From CAYYKD01 sp964471825 (lineage in GTDB: Bacteria; Spirochaetota; GWE2-31-10; CAYYKD01), in the NCBI GenBank assembly GCA_964471825.1, contig CAYYKD010000002.1, positions 1-64,000 on the forward strand: 64,000 nucleotides of DNA, read 5' to 3'. How positions within the stretch are numbered: position 1 is the first letter of the stretch; the number at the start of each line of letters is the position of its first letter. Positions 35,836 through 45,800 of the stretch are shown here, one piece after another. The position numbers and the translations under genes are program-made. The notes under the pieces were generated by a model that ran no database searches, was not told the DNA's origin, and saw only the letters and a list, made by a program, of their open reading frames with translations.

Positions 35836-38800
35836 ATGAAAAAGAAACTATTTTCTGTAATGATGGCGGTTCTTATGTTTACCGGATGTGACCTTCTCGG
35901 TAAGTTAACGCTTGACGATTTTTTGGGGGTTTCATCCGACGAGGTAAGTTCGAATGCAGAGTTGCAATTAATTGAATTCAGATACAACAATTTACCGCTT
36001 CAGTTAGAACCTGAATTTTCAAATACCAACTATGAATATCAATTAAAGATACCTGATACACTTACGCAGTTAGATTTTATTGCCAGTCCATTATCACCAA
36101 AGGCAACCTTTGAATATACAATAAGCGGAGAAACCTCGGACAATTATATCAAGTTTAATTCTGATCAGGTTGTTTCTTTGTCTTATTCTACAACTAATTT
36201 TAATAAACTGATCATTAAAGTAATATCCGGAAACACATTAAATGTAAAAATATATAAATTTGAATTGAAAAGAAACATTATTGTACAGTTTGATAGCGGC
36301 TCGGCGGATGTTTCTGCAGTTCCTTATTCAATGTCGATAGATAATTCCGGCGATTCACTAGGGGAGCTTCCATCTGAGCCAATCAAGAATGGATATAGTT
36401 TTGGCGGATGGTGGACGGAACCGGAGGGGGCAGGTTCGCAGTTTTTTGATGATACCCCGATCTATGGTTCTATGACTCTCTATGCTAGTTGGTTAATTAA
36501 CGGATACAAAGTTATATATAACGGTAATGGAAGCACTTCCGGTGTTATTGATTCTATTTTGCTTGACTATGGAAGTGAGTTTGAGGTTATATCCAATGAA
36601 AACGGGTATGAGAAAATAGGACATCGTTTTGTATGCTGGAATACTAAGCCGGATGGTATGGGAGTAGACTATTATCCCGGCAATCTGATTACTATGAGTT
36701 CAAATGACTTTGAACTTTATGCTAAGTGGGAGATAAACTCATACGATATTGTCTATAATGGCAATGGGCAAACATATGGAACTGTACCTGATTCAACTCA
36801 GCATCCGTTTGGTTCTATAGTATATGTAGCTGATAACTATGGACAACTTTCAAAGACAAGGTTCATATTTGCCGGCTGGAATACCTCTGCTGATGGCAGC
36901 GGAGATAATTATACAGCCGGATCAGGATCATTCATCATGCCGGATAACACCGTAATGCTTTATGCAAGATGGACGGATTTACCTTTATACAATGTCGATT
37001 TTATAAGTGATGGTGTTCACATATATACTGCTTCTGTTGTAAATGGTGATCCTCTTGAAAATTTTGTACCAATAAAAGAGAACCATAGTTTTCTAGGTTG
37101 GTATAAAGATTCATATTTGATTTATCCATGGGATTTTGCTAATGATAAAGTTTATCAAAATGAGACACTCTACGCAAAATGGGTATCAACAAATAATAAA
37201 CTGCAAAGCATTGAGTTAAATGCCGGCTTATATTTATCAGAGACATTTAATCCTGATTATATAAATTATACTGTAGAAGCAGATGGTTCATTCACCTATA
37301 TATCTGTTAATCCGACTGCAGAAGATATAAAATCAGTTATAAGTATACAGATGAACTCAGGCTCTTTTGTTAATACTGCATCCGGGTATTTTCATTCACC
37401 ATTTATCCTTGATGCTCCAGATGGCGTTAATGCTATAATAATTAGGGTTACTTCGGAGTCCGGTTCAATAAGGGATTATAAGATAACTGTTAATAAGAGT
37501 TATTTCGTATCAGTTTCAGCAGGGACAGGCGGAACTGTAACTCCTCTTATAACAAGTGAGAATAGGATGCCGGGAACAGTTATAAATCTATCAGCAGTAC
37601 CGAACCCCGGTTATAGATTTTTAGAGTGGAATGGCAGTGGTGTGGCAGAAATAAACCAGCCATCAACTACTCTGACTGTAGCAAATCAGGATGTCAGCGT
37701 TACTGCATATTTTACACCTGACTTCTATAGTGGCGATGGTTCTGCAACAACCCCGTTTCTGGTGCAGACAGCAGCTCATCTGGATAATGTGAGGTATTTC
37801 TCTGATAAACAATTTTTTCAGATTATGAATATCGATCTTGGAGTATCACCATACAATACCGGTACCGGTTGGGTGCCGATAGGAAATAACAGCACTCCTT
37901 TTACCGGTGTTTATAACGGAAACAATTATAATATAAGTAAACTAATGATAAGTCGTCCTACTGATGACTTGCAGGGGTTATTTGGTGATATATCTGTTGC
38001 CCAGATATTAAATGTAAAACTTCAAAACCCGGTTGTCACCGGTAAAAAAGATGTAGGAGCACTGGTAGGCCGAATAACTAACACTACTACCGGCCTGGAT
38101 GAGTTTAGTCCTGCAGTAAAAAACTGTCATGCATATAATGTTACAATAAGCGGTGCAGAAAATGTCGGCGGACTTATAGGATCAAATAATTCTACTTCAA
38201 TGGCTACTAAGGTATCATTAATTAGTAACAGCAGTGTTGTTCAAGGCTCTATCAACGGTACAGGTTCCTACATTGGCGGACTTGTCGGTTACAATTATTT
38301 TTATGCAAAGATTTTACAGTGTTTTGCTTATAACTTAACTGTAGATGGAGGTTCATCTGTAGGCGGTTTGGCAGGTTGTTCGGCATACCCTGGGATTGTT
38401 GAACAGTCCTACGCCTTTATCACCGTAAGCGGTACTGATAATGTCGGCGGCTTGGTTGGTTTGGCTACACCGGAAGGTAAGATCAGAAATAGTTATGCTG
38501 TCGGTACAGTATCGGGATATCAAAATGTTGGTGGGCTTGTAGGTGTCTCTGACCCTAGTAGTGTAGAATCTAGTTATTCAGCATGTTCTGTCTCCGGTAA
38601 TATATCTGTAGGTGGTTTAATTGGTTCAGGCGGGACATTAACCCCTTCATTTTATGACAAAGATGCATCGGGTAGATCAGATAGCGGTAAGGGTACACCT
38701 CTATCAACAAGTATGATGACCAAATCAACTCAGTTTACAGATTTTGATTTTGCTACAATATGGAAAATAGTGGAGGATATTTCCTATCCTCACCTTCAGT

Positions 38801-41193
38801 GGCAGGGTTCGATTAATAGACCGGATCCTTTATCATTTTCAGTCACCTATAACGGTTTAGGTTCTACATCCGGTAGTGTGCCTGCCGGTACTACAAATTA
38901 TTTCTATAACAATCCGGTTACAGTTCTTGGCAACACCGGTGGACTTGTAACATCTCTCACACAGGATGGGATAACCCTTGTGTTTAAAGGGTGGAATACT
39001 AAGTCAGATGGAATGGGTATCCCTTATAAAGGTGGCGATACATTTAATATGCCGCCTGCGAGTGTAATTCTCTATGCACAGTGGGGTGTCATAGGCGCAG
39101 TAGGACCGGGTGGCGGTCTGGTGTTCCATGATAAAGGAAATACAATTAACGGCTGGAGATATCTGGAAGCCGCTCCTACAGATTTAAGTTCTTCTATGTG
39201 GGGTAATGCAGATTCTACTATAAACCCCGATGGTTCTATCGGTAAAGGGAAACCGACATCATCAAGATTGTATTCATTGTTTGGTACGGCAAATAGCTAT
39301 TCTGCCCGTCTGTGTGAAGAGTATAATAATAATGGATTTAGTGACTGGTTCCTACCCTCAATAGAAGAATTAGGTGCTATATTTAATAATTTAAAATCTA
39401 AGGGACTTGGAGGTTTTGAAAATAGTTATTATTGGTCATCAACAGATTATGACAGCTCTAAAGCAAAATATAATTATTTTAACGATGGAAGTGTGGGTAC
39501 TGAAATGAAATCAGCCCAGGCAGCTATTCGTCCTGTAAGAGCATTCCGAGAGTGGTCTAAAGCTACTTATGTGATAATTTATCATGGAAATGGTAGTACG
39601 GGCGGTTCGTTACCGTTTGATAATAACTACTATCAAACCGGAGAGCTTCCAACTGCTGCTATGAAAGGGAGTCTGGAGAAATTAGGTGCAATCTTCACAG
39701 GTTGGAATACTTTGCAATTCGGTTCGGGAACACCTTATTCCGAGAATCAAACTATAAATATAGGTTCTGAAAATGTAGTCTTGTACGCTCAATGGGACTC
39801 AAGTTTTGCCGGTGGTGATGGTACTGCGGGTAATCCTTATTTGATAAGCACATCAACACAACTTAATAATGTTAGAAATCACCTTGATAAACACTTTCGC
39901 TTGATTAATAATATAGACTTGATATCGTATGCCACAGGTGATGGATGGATGCCGATAGGAAGTGGCATGGGTCCATTTACAGGATCATTTGATGGGGCTG
40001 GGTTCACCATAGATAAGTTAACGATATATCGAACTGGTCAGAATGATGTTGGTCTCTTTGGTTATACTCAAGGGGCATCATTGAAACAGATTAGACTTAT
40101 TAATGTATCTGTCACAGGTGCAACTCAAACCGGAGCCTTGGTAGGTTATGCGGATATAGGAACTGTTATTAACAATTGTTCAGTAGTTGGTGGATCAATA
40201 AATTCAGATGGAATGAGTATTGGTGGGATAGTCGGTTTAATAACCGGTGCAGGCTCAAGTATTAATCAGTCATTTACTCAAGGTATGAGTATAACAACAA
40301 GTCTGTATAGTGTTGGCGGATTGGTAGGATATTTACAGAATTCGGCTACTATAGCTAATTCGTATTCTACTTCAACAGTATCTACTTCAAATTTAGGTAA
40401 AGCCGGGGGGATAGCAGGTTTTGCAAATAGCGGAACTACTATTGATAAATGTTACGCCGCATCTGTAGTTATTGGAACAGTAGATGTTGGTGGTATAATA
40501 GGAGCTGTGTCGGCATGTACCATTACTAACTCATACTATGATATGAATGTGTTTACTCCTACTAATGCGTATGGGGTAGCAAAAAATACCTCCGATATGA
40601 AATTGCAAGCAACATTCTCAGGCTTCGTGTTTGATCCAAGTAACTGGATCATAAATAATGGGGATTCTTACCCATATTTGGCTTGGCAGTCAGGTGTTGA
40701 TATCCCTATGCCTACGGTTATTACCTACAATATCAATGATCCCGGACCTGCAGGCGGAAAGATCTTTTATATCAATCATGATTGGCAGGTAGATGGCTGG
40801 ACATATCTTGAAGTTGCTCCTCAATCTGCTGAGATGACTGCTTTATGGAGTAACACTTCAGTAAACACAGGTGCTATAGGAACTTCTATTAAGGATGGTA
40901 AAAACAACACTATAAATATTCTTGGGATACAATTCGGTGAACCTGACATTGCCGCCGTTAAGTGTGATCTCTTAAACTTTGGTGGTTATAATGACTGGTT
41001 TTTGCCGTCTGTTGATCAGCTTACTGAGATAAAAAATATACTTGGACAGTCGGACTTTTTACCGGAGAACTATTGGTCTTCGACAGAGCTTAATCTGGAC
41101 TCTGCATATTTTGTTAATATGAATTACGGTACCCAGGGAACTTATCAAAAGTCAACCGCTTCGCTAAGGGTGAGACCGGTAAGACAGTTTTAG
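35836..41193 (+). CDS. Giant modular surface lipoprotein (InlB, cadherin-like, GLUG and DUF1566 modules)
   Basis: This is a 1785-residue predicted lipoprotein. A signal peptide with the lipobox MFTGC puts the lipidated cysteine near residue 18. In order: a beta-sandwich region; four Listeria-Bacteroides InlB-type repeats ending in GGWWTEP..LYASW, CWNTKP..LYAKW, GWNTSA..LYARW and GWYKD..LYAKW; a cadherin-like beta-sandwich (LQSIELNAG); a divergent InlB repeat (GTVTPLI); a GLUG-motif block (VGGLVG and similar); another InlB repeat; a DUF1566 module (YYWSSTDY..IRPVRAF); a further InlB repeat; a second GLUG block; and a final DUF1566 module (NYWSSTEL..RVRPVRQF). Such proteins are exposed adhesin-like surface proteins. 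It has its own promoter; ATG 35836 is chosen because it starts the lipoprotein signal. Confidence 0.85.
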   Translation: MKKKLFSVMMAVLMFTGCDLLGKLTLDDFLGVSSDEVSSNAELQLIEFRYNNLPLQLEPEFSNTNYEYQLKIPDTLTQLDFIASPLSPKATFEYTISGETSDNYIKFNSDQVVSLSYSTTNFNKLIIKVISGNTLNVKIYKFELKRNIIVQFDSGSADVSAVPYSMSIDNSGDSLGELPSEPIKNGYSFGGWWTEPEGAGSQFFDDTPIYGSMTLYASWLINGYKVIYNGNGSTSGVIDSILLDYGSEFEVISNENGYEKIGHRFVCWNTKPDGMGVDYYPGNLITMSSNDFELYAKWEINSYDIVYNGNGQTYGTVPDSTQHPFGSIVYVADNYGQLSKTRFIFAGWNTSADGSGDNYTAGSGSFIMPDNTVMLYARWTDLPLYNVDFISDGVHIYTASVVNGDPLENFVPIKENHSFLGWYKDSYLIYPWDFANDKVYQNETLYAKWVSTNNKLQSIELNAGLYLSETFNPDYINYTVEADGSFTYISVNPTAEDIKSVISIQMNSGSFVNTASGYFHSPFILDAPDGVNAIIIRVTSESGSIRDYKITVNKSYFVSVSAGTGGTVTPLITSENRMPGTVINLSAVPNPGYRFLEWNGSGVAEINQPSTTLTVANQDVSVTAYFTPDFYSGDGSATTPFLVQTAAHLDNVRYFSDKQFFQIMNIDLGVSPYNTGTGWVPIGNNSTPFTGVYNGNNYNISKLMISRPTDDLQGLFGDISVAQILNVKLQNPVVTGKKDVGALVGRITNTTTGLDEFSPAVKNCHAYNVTISGAENVGGLIGSNNSTSMATKVSLISNSSVVQGSINGTGSYIGGLVGYNYFYAKILQCFAYNLTVDGGSSVGGLAGCSAYPGIVEQSYAFITVSGTDNVGGLVGLATPEGKIRNSYAVGTVSGYQNVGGLVGVSDPSSVESSYSACSVSGNISVGGLIGSGGTLTPSFYDKDASGRSDSGKGTPLSTSMMTKSTQFTDFDFATIWKIVEDISYPHLQWQGSINRPDPLSFSVTYNGLGSTSGSVPAGTTNYFYNNPVTVLGNTGGLVTSLTQDGITLVFKGWNTKSDGMGIPYKGGDTFNMPPASVILYAQWGVIGAVGPGGGLVFHDKGNTINGWRYLEAAPTDLSSSMWGNADSTINPDGSIGKGKPTSSRLYSLFGTANSYSARLCEEYNNNGFSDWFLPSIEELGAIFNNLKSKGLGGFENSYYWSSTDYDSSKAKYNYFNDGSVGTEMKSAQAAIRPVRAFREWSKATYVIIYHGNGSTGGSLPFDNNYYQTGELPTAAMKGSLEKLGAIFTGWNTLQFGSGTPYSENQTINIGSENVVLYAQWDSSFAGGDGTAGNPYLISTSTQLNNVRNHLDKHFRLINNIDLISYATGDGWMPIGSGMGPFTGSFDGAGFTIDKLTIYRTGQNDVGLFGYTQGASLKQIRLINVSVTGATQTGALVGYADIGTVINNCSVVGGSINSDGMSIGGIVGLITGAGSSINQSFTQGMSITTSLYSVGGLVGYLQNSATIANSYSTSTVSTSNLGKAGGIAGFANSGTTIDKCYAASVVIGTVDVGGIIGAVSACTITNSYYDMNVFTPTNAYGVAKNTSDMKLQATFSGFVFDPSNWIINNGDSYPYLAWQSGVDIPMPTVITYNINDPGPAGGKIFYINHDWQVDGWTYLEVAPQSAEMTALWSNTSVNTGAIGTSIKDGKNNTINILGIQFGEPDIAAVKCDLLNFGGYNDWFLPSVDQLTEIKNILGQSDFLPENYWSSTELNLDSAYFVNMNYGTQGTYQKSTASLRVRPVRQF

Positions 41194-41206
41194 TTGTGAT
41201 GGGGGG

Positions 41207-42157
41207 CTATAAAAATTCAAGTCCCTCTATACTTTTGATTATTTGTACTGTTTCTTCAATAGAGGTTGAGTCAGGAAGATCGTTAAGATAGATTAGTTTT
41301 CTTTGTCCATTAACAATTATATGTTTTATGGGGTATTCTTTTAGATGCAGTATCTGTGAGTTGGTTAGACCTGATTCGATCAATGCCTTACCCAGGGGTG
41401 TGTGTTCTATCTCAATTTGAGAGCAGTCAGTTAGAAAAACAAAGTCAAGCATATCGTTCATAGCCATAAAATGGTTTCTTGATATATGGTAGATCCTTCT
41501 TATAAACTCATTAAGCATTAGAGTTTGTTTGATGTTATCATCAAGTAGGTTGCCGTAATCGGTAGTCTGTATCATGGTTGTAATAGAATTACTTATGTTT
41601 TTTAATTCAAATTTATCCCCCTTAGACTTAAGAACAATAACAAATACATTTGCATCCGGGGTGTATTTGCCAATAATTGCAGGGAGGTCGTAGTTTATTA
41701 CAAAAATATCGTTAATTTTTTTTATAGTTTGTCCATGACTGTATAGGAATTTGTCTGAGGGAACTATAGTGTTAAAGAGTTTTTCTGCACTAAGGTTTAA
41801 GGCAAGGATTGCTTCAAATGCACCTACAATTTTGGCTTTATAGAAGCTTTCGTTAAAATGTGCCTCAAACTGTGTTACCATTTCTTTGTATTTTGACATC
41901 TCTTCTTTACCGAAGATTGCAAATTTGTACTGACATGAGTTATGTTCAATTATCAATGCATCCCTTATAAATAATGAACCGTTAAGGTTTGCCATGTATA
42001 TGACATCTGCGTAGGGCATGACACCTTTAAGGATGGCTTTTTCATAATTGACTTGGTTTGATTCCGGTCTAACATAGACAACACCTGCCGGGGTTTCTAT
42101 ATTGTGATGATCAAAATTAATAATAATATCAGGTTTAATTACATCTATTGAATTCAT
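41207..42157 (-). CDS. Hypothetical protein
   Basis: This is a 316-residue soluble protein I do not recognise. There is no signal peptide or membrane helix and no catalytic motif I can name. The N-terminal part looks beta-rich (IIINFDHHNIETPAGVVYV, then VIYMANLNGSLFIRDALII), the middle helical (MVTQFEAHFNESFYKAKIVGAFEAILAL). It converges on the giant lipoprotein gene (13-base gap) and is divergent from the 90-residue gene at 42392. Length and even codon use support a real gene. Confidence 0.65.
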   Translation of the reverse strand: MNSIDVIKPDIIINFDHHNIETPAGVVYVRPESNQVNYEKAILKGVMPYADVIYMANLNGSLFIRDALIIEHNSCQYKFAIFGKEEMSKYKEMVTQFEAHFNESFYKAKIVGAFEAILALNLSAEKLFNTIVPSDKFLYSHGQTIKKINDIFVINYDLPAIIGKYTPDANVFVIVLKSKGDKFELKNISNSITTMIQTTDYGNLLDDNIKQTLMLNEFIRRIYHISRNHFMAMNDMLDFVFLTDCSQIEIEHTPLGKALIESGLTNSQILHLKEYPIKHIIVNGQRKLIYLNDLPDSTSIEETVQIIKSIEGLEFL

Positions 42158-42391
42158 ACAGACATATATTATTATTAAAATTAATATTTGTACACTTAAT
42201 TTTAAAAAATATAGAATTTATTTTTGCATATGCTTCAATCTTTTTTATTTTTTTTAAACTTTCAGTATAGTTTTATAGAATATTGTTGTATAGTTACTTA
42301 TATTTATTTTGTTTAAAAATCAAGATTATGTTCGTTAACCTTATATAGGTGTTGTCTGTGTTGTTAATAAATTTTTTATTGTGAGTGGTAT

Positions 42392-42664
42392 ATGGCAGAG
42401 AAGTACAATGATATTCTAAGAAACTGTGTTAAGGACGGAAAGATTTCAGAGAATCACTTGAGGCATATTCCTAAACTGATGAATTGTGAAAGTTGGCAGG
42501 ATGCAGAATTTTTGGGGCGGGTGAATCATAAATTTGATCATTCAACAATGGATGGCGGTCTTATTAAGTTTGCCGGTAAGATATATTATATTAATAATAA
42601 GCAAATCACTGCACTAAATTACTTCTACAAGTGGAATACTCTGAAAGAGATTCAAGTTATTTAA
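42392..42664 (+). CDS. Hypothetical small protein
   Basis: This is a 90-residue soluble protein with no recognised domain. It starts at ATG 42392 with only a weak ribosome binding site (GAGTGG). It is followed by a 158-base gap with a promoter for the giant sensor, so it is probably transcribed alone. The function is unknown. Confidence 0.55.
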   Translation: MAEKYNDILRNCVKDGKISENHLRHIPKLMNCESWQDAEFLGRVNHKFDHSTMDGGLIKFAGKIYYINNKQITALNYFYKWNTLKEIQVI

Positions 42665-42756
42665 AAATGCTTTTATATTAATAATATTAATAATATGAAT
42701 TATAGGGATTAAATAAAAGGGATAAAAAAAAGTAAGTTTTAAATGTGTGTTTACTA

Positions 42757-42785
42757 TTGAATTGATTAAGAAAAAATGATACTAT
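42757..42785 (+). promoter_or_regulatory. Predicted promoter of the giant sensor kinase
   Basis: TTGAAT (42757-42762), 17-base spacer, TACTAT (42780-42785). Confidence 0.5.
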
Positions 42786-42822
42786 TATTCTTGTTTTTTA
42801 GTGTTAAAAAAAAGGCTATGGT

Positions 42823-45800
42823 TTGAAGATCACTCAACATCGATTATTAATATTTTTATTCTTTCTCATAACAGGGATTAGCATTCTTAATTCTAATGAT
42901 TTTGTTACCGGTGATTTTATTACTAAGGAGATCACTAATAGCGGGCCGATCTGGATTGAGGTTAAGAGTGTCCCCGGTGAGTTATATGATATCTATATTG
43001 TTGATGATTATAATAATGATTATTTTGATACAGATTATACAATTGAGGCTATCTGGTTTCAAGTTTTAGATCAAGATATGATTTCTGATATAGATTGTTA
43101 TTATTCGGAACCATCAGGCAAGGGCGGGTATACACCGGAAGCTCTCGAACCGGCATGTAGTGTTAAGGCAACGGGATCTCGTTTTTACATTAAGGTCGAG
43201 GGGTCTAAGTCTCATTATTTGGGAACTTTTGGTTTTAAAGTAGAATCCAAGAATATATCATCAGTTTCAATAAATAATCAAAGTAAAAATCAATCATCGC
43301 TTGCTGATAAGAAACAAGAAGTAATAAAAAAATTCCCAGCTAAGCGATTAGAGAAAAATTTTGAGCTTTATAGTATTAATTCAGGTCTACCGGATGCAAA
43401 TGTATATGATATTCTTATGGATAAAGACGGATACATGTGGTTTGCGACAAAGAATGGTCTTGCATATTACAACGGGTATGAGTTTAAAGTATATAAACAT
43501 GATCCAACAAATTCAGATTCGTTACCGGACAATTGGACAACCTGTTTGATGGAAGATCATGAGGGTGATATTTGGATAGGCACTGAGTCGGGCGGCGTTT
43601 CATATTTTAATAAATATACAAACACATGTAAAACAATTTCGGTATCAGATCAAGCCGGTCTGGGCTTGTCTGATAAGAGCGTATGGGGAATTTTAGAAAA
43701 AAAAGATGGAACTATATGGATTTCTACTTTTTCAGGCGGCATTAATGTAATTGATAAGAAGACATTAAAGATAAGTTATTTCTCAAGCAGTACTGTAACT
43801 GATCATGGTTTATCAGACAATAATATATGGCCTATGCTTAAAGATTCAAATGGGTATGTCTGGGTAGGTTCTGATGGTGGCGGATTATTTAGATTTGATG
43901 ATGACTCGGCTAGGTTTCATTCATATAACTCCATGCAAAATGGTAATAGATTTAATATTATTCAATCTATTTTTGAGGGCAGAGATAAAAATATATGGAT
44001 AGGAACTGCAAAGGGGTTGTTTTTATATAATAACAAAAACAATACATTTAACTTGGTAAAATTATCAGGTAGTGAGATTGGGTATGAGATTGATTATTTA
44101 AGTATTCGATCGATCACCGAAGATGCTGATGGTAATCTATGGTTGGGGACAGTTGGGGATGGATTAATTTATTATTCGGTAGGTACAAAAAAGGCCGAAC
44201 TTATATCGGCAAAAATTGACGGCGGTGTTCTTTCCAGTGAATATGTAAATAAGGTTTATGCTGATAGATCAGGTATAATTTGGATAGCTACAAGAGATGG
44301 TTTAAATAAATACTTCAAGAAAAAATTTAATCCAATGAGAATTGATAATAATGAGTATTATGAGATAGTGAATGATATCCGCTCTATTTATAAGGATGAT
44401 TCCGGAGTATTGTGGGTCGGAACCAGATCAGGACTCTATAGGTATTTAAAAAATACAAATGAATATGAAAGAGTCTTTAGTGAGAGTGTTTATACTGTGA
44501 TGGTAGATAATGATATCGCTTTGATTGGTACAAATTATGGACTTGTTAAGTTAAATTTAAGTACAAAAAAGATAGAGGCATTTGGAAAAGATTCCGGTTT
44601 ATCAGATCTGTTTATTACTAAGCTTTTTAAATCAAAAGATGGGACCATCTATATTGGAACTTATTCCGGTCTTGATGTCTTTGATATATCTAAATCTGTT
44701 TTTTTTAGTGTAAAAAATATCAATTCTGAAGTAACTGATATTTTTGAAACGACTGATAATACAATTATTGTATCAACTAATGGTTCCGGTTTGTATGAAT
44801 TTGATAAATCGGGAAGGATCAATAGGCATTATTCGCCTAAGTTTATTTCTGATGGATTTATCAGGTCAATAACTGAAGATGGAGACAAAAATATTTGGCT
44901 TGGGTCATATAATAGCGGACTTATTAAGCTGTCTAATAATAGATCAAAGGTAAAGAATTTCCTTGAGTCAGATGGTCTTCCAAATAGCATTGTGATGGGT
45001 GTTGCTTATGATAAGACCGGGAATATTTGGGCATCAACAAAGCATGGTCTAGCCAAGCTTTCATTAAAGGATAATATTATATCATCTTTTTATTCTGACG
45101 ATGGACTTCAAGATAATGAATTTAATAAGGGGGCTTGTTTTTCTGATAACAATGAGCTCTTGTATTTTGGCGGCAAAAATGGTTATAATGAAGTTGTACC
45201 CAGACAGTTGATTGATAGTGAGTATTCGGCACCGGTAGTGATCACCGGATATCAAAGATTTGGCAAGAAAGAGCCGATTCCCATTGCTATATTAAAAGAT
45301 AAACGGCTCTCCCTAACCTATAAAGATAACTACTTTGGTCTTGAGTTTTCGATTCTTGATTTTGTTGAACCGGCTAAGAATAAGTACTCATTTAAGTTGG
45401 ATGGCGTTCAAAGGGACTGGGTATTTCTTGGTAATCAGAGGGTTGTTAGTTTTAACAATCTCGTGCCGGGTATGTATAATTTAAAAGTAAGGGGTTCTAA
45501 TCATGAAGGAAAGTGGAGTGAACCGATTACAGTTAAACTAAAGATAAGACCTCCTCTATGGCAAGAGTGGTGGATGATTGTTATATATTTATTGATTCTT
45601 TTTAGTATAATTTTTATTATTATTAAATATCAGTCTTATTCACAGTTGAAGGAGATCAAGAGGCAACAGGTTTTGGTTGAGAGTTTAAAAAAGATAGACA
45701 AAATGAAAGACGAATTCTTAGCTAATACATCACATGAGCTTAGAACTCCACTTAATGGTATTATTGGGATTGCAGACTCGCTTCTTGATGGAGCTGTAGG

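Noticed and set aside
35694..35990. 98-codon minus-strand frame over the lipoprotein start
   Set aside because: It overlaps the promoter and signal peptide of a well-supported gene and has no motif.
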